Assembly: GCA_047974855.1 (NCBI GenBank)
Contig: JBKECT010000014.1
Location: 26,949 to 90,948, forward strand
DNA: 64,000 nt
Source: CAYNRG01 sp047974855
Lineage (GTDB): Bacteria; Bacillota_I; Bacilli_A; Erysipelotrichales; Erysipelotrichaceae
Direction: 5' to 3'
This document shows, one piece after another, positions 57,518 to 64,000 of this stretch. Each line of letters opens with the position of its first letter. The stretch's first letter is position 1. The notes below the pieces were generated by a model. That model was not told where the DNA came from. It did not search any database and saw only the letters and a list, made by a program, of their open reading frames with translations. The position numbers were made by a program, and so were the translations under genes.

Positions 57518-58600
57518 ATGAATGCAATAGTAAATCGTCTACAAAGAATAGATGATCGATATCGAGAACTTAATGAGCTGTTGATGAGTGAAGAAGTGAT
57601 GCAAAATCCTAAACAAATGGGTAAACTTGCAAAGGAACAATCGCAACTTCAAGGTGCAGTAGATGCATTTGAAGAGTTAAAAAAATTAGACACACGAATT
57701 CATGAAGCGAAAGAATTGCTTCATGAAACGGATGTAGAAATTAAAGAAATGGCTAAAATGGAGTTGGAAGAGGCAACAGAACAAAAAGAAACGCTGCTTG
57801 AAAAGGTTGAAATACTATTGATTCCTAAAGATCCTATAGATGATAATAATGCGATTATAGAAATTCGTGGTGCAGCTGGAGGAGACGAAGGAAATATTTT
57901 TGCGGGAGATTTATATCGGATGTATACTCGCTATGCAGAAACGCAAGGATGGAAAAGCGAAATCATAGAGATGATGGAAGCTGAAGCAGGGGGATTTACT
58001 TTAGTATCATTTATTATCAAAGGGGATGGAGCTTATGGACAATTAAAGTTTGAAAGTGGTTCACACCGTGTACAGCGAGTTCCTAAAACAGAGACACAAG
58101 GGAGAATTCACACCTCGACTGCAACTGTTTTGGTTAGTCCTGAAGTGGCAGAAGAAGATTTTGAATTGGATATGAAAGATTTAGAAATTGAAACAATGCG
58201 TGCCAGTGGTGCTGGTGGACAACATGTCAACAAAACTGACTCAGCGGTTCGCATTACACATACACCAACGGGTATTTTTGTAAAGTGTCAAGATGGACGC
58301 AGTCAGTTGGATAATCGTGCAACTGCAATGAATGCTATTCGAGCTAAAGTTTATGCGGAAATGAAGCGAATTGAAGATGAAGCAAAAGGCAAGGAAAGAA
58401 AAAGTAAACTTGGAACGGGCGATCGTTCTGAAAAAATAAGAACATATAATTATCCACAAAATCGAGTGACAGATCACCGCATAGGATTAACCATTACGCA
58501 ACTTGATCGGATTGTTGAAGGAAAGTTAGATGATGTGATTAGTGGCTTGTTGGAAGAAGACCAAAAGCAAAAGTTAGTAGCAGAGGGGTCATCTTCATGA
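57518..58600 (+). CDS. prfA: Peptide chain release factor 1
   Basis: A 360-aa class I release factor for UAA and UAG. The GGQ motif is at 233-235 (GAGGQHVNKTDSA). The RF1-specific anticodon-like segment follows the usual layout. It overlaps prmC by 4 nt; PrmC methylates its GGQ glutamine. Confidence 0.96.
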   Translation: MNAIVNRLQRIDDRYRELNELLMSEEVMQNPKQMGKLAKEQSQLQGAVDAFEELKKLDTRIHEAKELLHETDVEIKEMAKMELEEATEQKETLLEKVEILLIPKDPIDDNNAIIEIRGAAGGDEGNIFAGDLYRMYTRYAETQGWKSEIIEMMEAEAGGFTLVSFIIKGDGAYGQLKFESGSHRVQRVPKTETQGRIHTSTATVLVSPEVAEEDFELDMKDLEIETMRASGAGGQHVNKTDSAVRITHTPTGIFVKCQDGRSQLDNRATAMNAIRAKVYAEMKRIEDEAKGKERKSKLGTGDRSEKIRTYNYPQNRVTDHRIGLTITQLDRIVEGKLDDVISGLLEEDQKQKLVAEGSSS

Positions 58601-59457
58601 CAACGTTTCGTGATGTGTTAAAACAATATGAAAAAGAATGTCAAAAAAGTGGAGTTTATGAACAAGCGGCGTTACAGTATTTACTGGAACTAGCACAAGT
58701 GAATAGAATGGATTTATATGAAGTAATGGATCAAGAGATACCGGAGAGTTTATTGGTGGAGTTTGAGCCAGGTATGCAGCGGATTTTAAATCACGAACCA
58801 CTACAGCATGTGCTAGGCTATTCATGGTTCTATGGCTACAAAATGAAAGTGAATCAAAGTGTTCTTATTCCAAGACCTGAAACCGAGGAGTTAGTTGCAA
58901 ATGTGTTAGCACAGATGGATGAAATTTTTGATTCAAGGGATCCTATTGATGTGGTTGATGTAGGAACAGGAAGTGGAGCAATTGCAATTGCGATTGCAAA
59001 AGAAGACGCAAGAGTTACTGTTTTAGCGACAGATATTAGTGAAGAAGCTCTGCAAGTTGCAAAAGAAAATGCAACGCTTAATCAAGCAAAAATAGAATTC
59101 ATGCAAGGGAGTATGCTACAGCCACTAATTACGCATGGGCGGAAAGTGGATGTCTTAATAAGTAATCCACCCTATATTCCACAAGAAGAGCTGTTGGAAA
59201 AATCGGTAAAAGAATTTGAACCTCATGTGGCACTTTTTGGCGGTGAGGATGGATTAGTATTTTATAAAGAAATTATTCAAAATTGCCATTTAGTACTAAA
59301 AGAAAAATCATTCTTAGCTTTTGAAATGGGTTGGAATCAAAAAGATGCTTTAATAAAAATGATCCATTCATTTTATCCACAACTTAATCCTGTTGTAATT
59401 CAAGATATGAGTGGGAAAGATAGAATGTTATTTATTCAATGGGAAGGAGGAAAATAA
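58597..59457 (+). CDS. prmC: Release factor glutamine methyltransferase
   Basis: A 286-aa SAM-dependent methyltransferase of release factors. Motifs: VDVGTGSGAIAIAIA and the catalytic NPPY at 190-193 (SNPPYIPQEEL). Directly coupled to prfA. The DUF1622 gene starts 1 nt after its stop. Confidence 0.95.
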   Translation: MTTFRDVLKQYEKECQKSGVYEQAALQYLLELAQVNRMDLYEVMDQEIPESLLVEFEPGMQRILNHEPLQHVLGYSWFYGYKMKVNQSVLIPRPETEELVANVLAQMDEIFDSRDPIDVVDVGTGSGAIAIAIAKEDARVTVLATDISEEALQVAKENATLNQAKIEFMQGSMLQPLITHGRKVDVLISNPPYIPQEELLEKSVKEFEPHVALFGGEDGLVFYKEIIQNCHLVLKEKSFLAFEMGWNQKDALIKMIHSFYPQLNPVVIQDMSGKDRMLFIQWEGGK

Positions 59458-59458
59458 A

Positions 59459-59854
59459 ATGTATGATGTACTACACCACGCTTTACTAGTTATTGTTGAC
59501 TACTCTATTATTTTCTTTGAAGTCATAGGAGTCATCATTATATTGGCTGCAGGGATGATTGGATTCGTGAATTATGTTAAAAGAGATCCACTTACAAGAC
59601 TAAAGCTTGCAAAAGGAATGGCCATGGGATTAGAGTTTAAATTAGGAAGTGAAATTTTAAGAACAGTAGTAGTTCGTGATTTATCAGAGATTGCTATTGT
59701 GGGAAGCATTATTTTGCTTCGTGCGGCATTAACCTTTTTAATTCATTGGGAAATTAATCGTGAGGAAACAGAGCACGCACACAAAATTGATGAAATGCGA
59801 GTGATGCAATGTCCAGAAGATCCACAATGTCCCATCACACCAGAAAAGAAATAA
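59459..59854 (+). CDS. DUF1622 membrane protein
   Basis: A 131-aa membrane protein with three hydrophobic segments and the family motif GLEFKLGSEILRTVV. The C-terminus has two Cys (QCPEDPQCP). Function unknown; homologues are widespread in Firmicutes and proteobacteria. AAGGAGG is 10 nt before ATG 59459. Confidence 0.85.
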   Translation: MYDVLHHALLVIVDYSIIFFEVIGVIIILAAGMIGFVNYVKRDPLTRLKLAKGMAMGLEFKLGSEILRTVVVRDLSEIAIVGSIILLRAALTFLIHWEINREETEHAHKIDEMRVMQCPEDPQCPITPEKK

Positions 59855-59865
59855 CAATGATGAAG

Positions 59866-59887
59866 ATGCCAGAGATGGCATTTTTAT
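59866..59887 (+). terminator. Weak terminator after the DUF1622 gene
   Basis: ATGCC, AGAGAT, GGCATTTTT. Confidence 0.5.
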
Positions 59888-59959
59888 ATAATCGGAGCAT
59901 AAAGTATTATGACAAATTAATTTAATTTGATATAGTGAAAGTAGAAAAGAGGAAGGTTT

Positions 59960-60571
59960 ATGGCAATTAAAGTGACAATACAAGAGTTAGATGTGGTTGC
60001 ACAACAGTTGCAAGATGGCAAAATTGTCGCCTTTCCAACAGATACTGTCTATGGACTGGCTTGTCGATCGGATAGTCAAGAGCTTTTGGAAAGACTAAGA
60101 AGAGTTAAGGGAAGACCAGAGGAAAAGCCATTTCCGATTGTAGTTGGTTCAATTGAACAATGCGAAGATGTAGCCATTGTGGATCAAAGAGCCTTACAAA
60201 TTATGAGTCAATGGTGGCCTGGTGCATTGACTCTTGTATTAAACAAGAAATCAAAAGTGGAAGATTGGGCAACACAGGGCAGAAGTACCATTGCAGTTAG
60301 AATGCTTGATGAGGAAGGTATTTCAGAGATGATTAAAAATGTTGGTGTTCCTTTATTTCTAACTAGTGCCAACAGGTCAAGTGATCCTGTGTGCAAAACC
60401 GGAGATGAGGTTATGGGGCGTTTAGGGGAAAGGATTGATGTGGTTGTGGATGGTAAACATCAAGACAATCTTGCTAGTACGATTTTAGACTGTACACAAG
60501 AAAAACTAAGCGTGTTACGGGAAGGGAAAATATCATTAGAAGAAATTGAGAAATCAATCAGGGAGGACTAA
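59960..60571 (+). CDS. tsaC: Threonylcarbamoyl-AMP synthase (TsaC/Sua5-YrdC type)
   Basis: A 203-aa YrdC-domain protein that makes threonylcarbamoyl-AMP for the t6A modification of ANN-decoding tRNAs. Motifs: FPTDTVYGLACR, KGRPEEKPFPIVV, STIAVRM and LTSANRSSDP. It lacks the Sua5 extra domain. GAGGAAGG precedes the ATG. The glyA start follows its stop directly. Confidence 0.92.
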   Translation: MAIKVTIQELDVVAQQLQDGKIVAFPTDTVYGLACRSDSQELLERLRRVKGRPEEKPFPIVVGSIEQCEDVAIVDQRALQIMSQWWPGALTLVLNKKSKVEDWATQGRSTIAVRMLDEEGISEMIKNVGVPLFLTSANRSSDPVCKTGDEVMGRLGERIDVVVDGKHQDNLASTILDCTQEKLSVLREGKISLEEIEKSIRED

Positions 60572-61780
60572 ATGAAAGATGTTGAGATTAAACAAGCCAT
60601 TGAACTAGAAACAAAAAGACAAAGACAGAATATTGAACTTATCGCTTCAGAAAACTTTGTATCAGCGGATGTGCTTGAAGCAACAGGGTCAATACTAACG
60701 AACAAGTATGCGGAAGGATATCCGAACAAGCGTTATTATGGTGGCTGTTATGCGGTGGATATCGTAGAAGATTTGGCAAGAAAGAGATGCTGTGAGCTGT
60801 TTGGTGCAGAACATGCTAATGTTCAACCACACTCAGGGTCACAAGCCAATATGGCCGTGTACATGACGGTGTTAAATTATGGTGATAAAGTACTGGGAAT
60901 GGATTTGAATAGTGGTGGGCATTTAACACATGGGCACATGTTAAATTTTTCAGGAAGACTCTATAAATTTCATAGCTATGGTGTAAATAAAGAAACAGAG
61001 CGAATAGACTATGATGAGGTACTAACCATCGCAAAAGAGGTTAAACCTAAATTAATCGTTTGTGGAGCAAGTGCCTATGCGCGCGAAATAGATTTTAAAA
61101 AGTTTCGTGAAATAGCAGATGAAGTAGGTGCATACTTGATGGTGGATATGGCACATATCGCAGGATTAATCGCTGCAAAAAAACATCAATCACCAATTCC
61201 TTACGCACACTTTGTAACAAGCACAACGCATAAAACATTACGAGGACCTCGAGGTGGACTGGTTCTATGTAAAAAAGAATTTGCAGATGAGTTAGATAAA
61301 AATGTTTTTCCAGGAATGCAAGGAGGACCACTGATGCACGTTATTGCTGGGAAAGCGGTTTGTTTTAAAGAAGCCATGACAGAGGAGTTTACAGACTACA
61401 CAAGCCAAGTGCTAAAAAATTGTGTTGCACTTGGACAAGAATTAGAAAAACAAGGATTTCGTTTGGTAACAGGAGGGACGGACAACCATTTGTTGCAAGT
61501 GGATGTGAAAGGCTCTATTGGAATGACAGGAAAAGAAGCTGAAAAATTATTAGATGAAGTTCATATCACATGCAATAAAAATACTATACCATTTGATTCA
61601 GAAAAACCATTTACAACCAGTGGAATTCGCTTAGGGTCAGCGGCAATGACCACTAAAGGGTTGAAAGAAAAAGAGTTTACACAGATCGCAAAGTGGATTG
61701 CAGAAGTGCTAAAAAATCCAACTGAAATCATAATTGAGAAAGTAAAACAAGAAGTAATTTCATTTACGGAACAGCTGTAA
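60572..61780 (+). CDS. glyA: Serine hydroxymethyltransferase
   Basis: A 402-aa PLP enzyme that converts serine and THF to glycine and methylene-THF. PLP lysine is Lys221 in [13 protein letters not shown]; the N-terminal ELIASENF and [15 protein letters not shown] are also typical. GGGAGGA precedes the ATG. Directly after tsaC. Confidence 0.97.
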   Translation: MKDVEIKQAIELETKRQRQNIELIASENFVSADVLEATGSILTNKYAEGYPNKRYYGGCYAVDIVEDLARKRCCELFGAEHANVQPHSGSQANMAVYMTVLNYGDKVLGMDLNSGGHLTHGHMLNFSGRLYKFHSYGVNKETERIDYDEVLTIAKEVKPKLIVCGASAYAREIDFKKFREIADEVGAYLMVDMAHIAGLIAAKKHQSPIPYAHFVTSTTHKTLRGPRGGLVLCKKEFADELDKNVFPGMQGGPLMHVIAGKAVCFKEAMTEEFTDYTSQVLKNCVALGQELEKQGFRLVTGGTDNHLLQVDVKGSIGMTGKEAEKLLDEVHITCNKNTIPFDSEKPFTTSGIRLGSAAMTTKGLKEKEFTQIAKWIAEVLKNPTEIIIEKVKQEVISFTEQL

Positions 61781-61793
61781 AAGACAGCAATAA

Positions 61794-61829
61794 AAGCACT
61801 TTTTAATGGATAATAGAAAGTGTTTTTTA
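61794..61829 (+). terminator. glyA terminator
   Basis: AAAGCACTTT and GAAAGTGTTTTTT around a 14-nt loop. Confidence 0.7.
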
Positions 61830-61846
61830 TGTGGATGCATATTTTC

Positions 61847-61877
61847 TTGACTTAGAGTTAACTTTAAGTATTATAAT
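61847..61877 (+). promoter_or_regulatory. dxs promoter
   Basis: TTGACT (61847-61852) and consensus TATAAT (61872-61877), spacer 19 nt, which is long. Confidence 0.5.
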
Positions 61878-61902
61878 AAGCTTAGAAAGCAGAGGAATAA
61901 AA

Positions 61903-63654
61903 ATGATACTAAATCAAATTAATGGTCCACAAGACTTAAAAAAATTAAACCTTGAAGAATTAAATCAAGTGAGTCAAGAAATTCGTGACGTGCTAATAAA
62001 GAAATTGCAAGTAACAGGAGGGCATGTGGGACCTAATTTAGGGGTTGTTGAATTAACGACAGCACTTCATTATGTGTTTGATTCACCTAAAGATAAAATT
62101 GTCTATGATATTTCACATCAATGCTATACGCACAAAATATTAACAGGAAGAAAAGAAGCCTTTATGAATCCTGAAAAATATGGCTCAGTAACAGGATTTA
62201 CAAGCACTGAAGAAAGTGAACATGACGTGTTTACGATAGGGCACACATCAACCTCAGTTAGTTTAGCAACGGGGCTTGCAAAAGCACGTAATTTAGCTCA
62301 AGGGAAAGAAAGTATCATTGCACTTATTGGAGATGGTTCATTAAGTGGAGGAGAGGCCTTTGAAGGATTAAACACAGCAGGAGCGTTAGATGGGAACCTA
62401 ATCATTATCGTCAATGATAATGACCAGTCTATTGCAGAGAATCATGGAGGGCTTTACACAAACTTAAAAGAACTTCGAGAAAGTCATGGACAATGTGAGA
62501 ATAATTTGTTTAAAGCGTTGGGCTTAGACTATGTATTTCTTAATGATGGGCATGACATTGAAAAATTAGTTCAAGTATTGAAAGAGTTAAAAGAAACAGA
62601 GAAACCAACCGTATTGCATGTAGTGACCACAAAAGGAAAAGGATATTCTTTTGCGGAAATTAATCGTGAAGCATTTCACTATTCTGGTCCGTTTGAGTTT
62701 GAAACAGGAAAATCAAAATGGGATTTTAGTGGACCAAATTATCAATCAGAAACAGCCAAATATTTACTGAAAAAAATGGAAAGTGATCCGCTTGTAGCTC
62801 ATATAACACCTGGAACGCCAGTATTGGGTGGTTTTACGAAAGAAAATCGTATAAAAGCGAAAGATCAATTTATTGATGTAGGGATTGCAGAAGCACAAGC
62901 GATTGCGATGGCAGCGGGTATGGCGAGAAACAAAGCAAAACCAGTGGTTGCAGTATCAAGCTCATTCATCCAAAGGACATATGATCAATTATCGCAAGAT
63001 TTGTGTTTGGATAGCAATCCAGCGGTAATTCTTGTAGGTTGGGCATCAACATCTGGGTCAAGTGATAAGACTCATTTAGGGTTGTTTGATATTCCACTAT
63101 TAAGTTCAATTCCAAATCTTGTTTACTTAGCACCAACTTGTAAAGAAGAGTACTTTGCGATGTTGGATTGGGCTATTGAGCAAACAGCTCACCCTGTAGC
63201 AATTCGTATACCAAGTGAATACAGTGAATCAGGGATTGAAGATAAAACAAATTATGGACAAATCAATCACTTTGATTGTGTGAAACAGGGCAAAGATGTG
63301 GCAATACTGGGACTTGGTAATTTTTTCAAGTTAGCTCAAGATGTTGTCGATAAGTTGGAAGAACAGGGAATTTCAGCAACGCTAATTAACCCTAAATACA
63401 TTACAGGTTTAGACGAAGCGATGTTAGAAAAATTAAAAGAAAGCCACAACCTTGTGATTACATTAGAAGATGGAATGGTTGAAGGTGGATTTGGTGAAAA
63501 AATCGCTAGATTCTATGGGCCAAGTGATATGAAAGTAAAAAATTATGGGATTAAAAAGGGATTTCCTGATCGCTATGACCCTAAAGAATTGTTGAAAGAA
63601 AATGGAATTTCAGTAGAGCAAATCGTGGCTTTTGTTCAGTCAATTAACGGATAA
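61903..63654 (+). CDS. dxs: 1-deoxy-D-xylulose-5-phosphate synthase
   Basis: A 583-aa thiamine-diphosphate enzyme for the first step of the MEP isoprenoid pathway. TPP-binding GDGSLSGGEAFEGLN, and YDISHQCYTHKILTGRK in place of the common FDVGHQAYPHK. It is shorter than the usual 620-640. The start ATG 61903 follows AGAGGA; in-frame codons back to 61831 lie in the promoter. It matches ispF at 40 kb. Confidence 0.9.
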   Translation: MILNQINGPQDLKKLNLEELNQVSQEIRDVLIKKLQVTGGHVGPNLGVVELTTALHYVFDSPKDKIVYDISHQCYTHKILTGRKEAFMNPEKYGSVTGFTSTEESEHDVFTIGHTSTSVSLATGLAKARNLAQGKESIIALIGDGSLSGGEAFEGLNTAGALDGNLIIIVNDNDQSIAENHGGLYTNLKELRESHGQCENNLFKALGLDYVFLNDGHDIEKLVQVLKELKETEKPTVLHVVTTKGKGYSFAEINREAFHYSGPFEFETGKSKWDFSGPNYQSETAKYLLKKMESDPLVAHITPGTPVLGGFTKENRIKAKDQFIDVGIAEAQAIAMAAGMARNKAKPVVAVSSSFIQRTYDQLSQDLCLDSNPAVILVGWASTSGSSDKTHLGLFDIPLLSSIPNLVYLAPTCKEEYFAMLDWAIEQTAHPVAIRIPSEYSESGIEDKTNYGQINHFDCVKQGKDVAILGLGNFFKLAQDVVDKLEEQGISATLINPKYITGLDEAMLEKLKESHNLVITLEDGMVEGGFGEKIARFYGPSDMKVKNYGIKKGFPDRYDPKELLKENGISVEQIVAFVQSING

Positions 63655-63762
63655 AAGAAAATTAAAAGATCTCACTAGTTAAAATAAAAGATTAAATCAC
63701 AAAGTTTGGATAATCAAGGAGTTAGCTAAAAAGCTAAAAGTTTCAAAAAAGAGTAAAAAGCC

Positions 63763-63791
63763 TTGAAAATAAACTGTTAAGGGTGTAAAAT
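63763..63791 (+). promoter_or_regulatory. WXG100 gene promoter
   Basis: TTGAAA (63763-63768), a 17-nt spacer and TAAAAT (63786-63791). Confidence 0.6.
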
Positions 63792-63818
63792 TTAGTCAAT
63801 AAATAAGGAGGAATAACA

Positions 63819-64000
63819 ATGGCTGGAAGAATAGCAATGGATGTTGAGGAGTTGTATGCAAAGTCAGCAGAATTCACATCAGAATCAAGTGAAGTAGAAG
63901 CGATGGTATCACGCTTAGATACAATGATCACCACCTTAAGAGAAACGTGGGAAGGGGATGCATCAGCAGCCTTTGAAGAACAATATAGAGAAATTGAGCC
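63819..64000 (+). CDS. WXG100 (ESAT-6-like) protein, N-terminal part
   Basis: The first 60 codons of a WXG100-family secreted protein: MAGRIAMDVEELYAKSAEF, a helix, then the turn TWEGDASAAFEEQY with the WxG motif (Trp-Glu-Gly). Such small helical-hairpin proteins are substrates of type VII secretion (EsxA-like). AAGGAGG is 8 nt before the ATG. The gene runs off the window, and a type VII locus may begin here. Confidence 0.85.
   Translation, partial: MAGRIAMDVEELYAKSAEFTSESSEVEAMVSRLDTMITTLRETWEGDASAAFEEQYREIE

Overview
The window is AT-rich DNA from a low-GC Gram-positive bacterium (Bacillota). Strong AAGGAGG ribosome-binding sites, a delta subunit of RNA polymerase, a T-box leader, a lysine riboswitch, Firmicutes-type L10 and L1 ribosomal leaders, rapZ-yvcK-whiA, the cysS-mrnC-rlmB-sigma-rpmG-secE-nusG order and a WXG100 protein all point there. 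Gene content and the divergent, enlarged RpoB suggest an Erysipelotrichia-like lineage, but that placement is an inference. No rRNA, tRNA, CRISPR array, insertion sequence or prophage was seen; this is mostly a conserved chromosomal backbone with some accessory surface and transport genes.

Layout. 1-0.8 kb: the 3' end of pflB (the first codon is the radical glycine) and pflA. 0.9-3 kb: a membrane protein joined to a permuted papain-like domain, and a YugP protease. 3.1-8 kb: rapZ-yvcK-whiA, a small membrane protein and two GNAT-fold genes in one tight operon. 8-11.4 kb: gapA on its own promoter, a membrane protein with a cytoplasmic HTH and an RCC1-like outer part, and a GYF_2 protein. 11.4-17.6 kb: cysS, mrnC, rlmB, a SigH-like sigma factor, rpmG-secE-nusG, an MsrA with a degenerate MsrB tail, and rplK-rplA behind a leader that imitates the 23S rRNA site for L1. 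17.7-19.8 kb: three paralogous lipoproteins, two of them with duplicated promoter regions carrying a perfect 16-bp palindrome. 19.8-26.2 kb: a flavin reductase-like gene, a lysine-riboswitch ABC transporter, a membrane protein whose promoter spacer contains nine G, and a T-box-controlled ABC transporter. 26.3-28.3 kb: a secreted protein with InlB-like repeats.

28.4-38.3 kb: L10 leader, rplJ (with a long acidic tail), rplL, an rsmC-type gene with an intrinsic terminator inside its coding sequence, rpoB (with an apparently duplicated insertion module) and rpoC. 38.3-41.7 kb: DUF2200, the CCA-adding enzyme, ispF and an HD hydrolase. 41.8-48 kb: a carbohydrate island with a PRD regulator, PTS EIIC, GH39 and GH1. 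48.5-53.9 kb: a DUF1934 gene, rpoE, DUF1846, fba, a HAD phosphatase and murA. 54-56.4 kb: an M28 membrane peptidase and two small membrane proteins. 56.5-63.7 kb: rpmE, tdk, prfA, prmC, a DUF1622 gene, tsaC, glyA and dxs. The window ends inside a WXG100 gene, probably the start of a type VII secretion locus.

The most unusual signals are the poly-G promoter spacer at 23014-23041, the terminator inside the rsmC-like gene, the repeated module in the RpoB insertion, the HTH-TM-RCC1 protein, the tandem lipoproteins with a shared operator-like palindrome, and the MsrB domain without its catalytic cysteine. I found no complete new multi-gene system, and several candidates are single-locus architectures.
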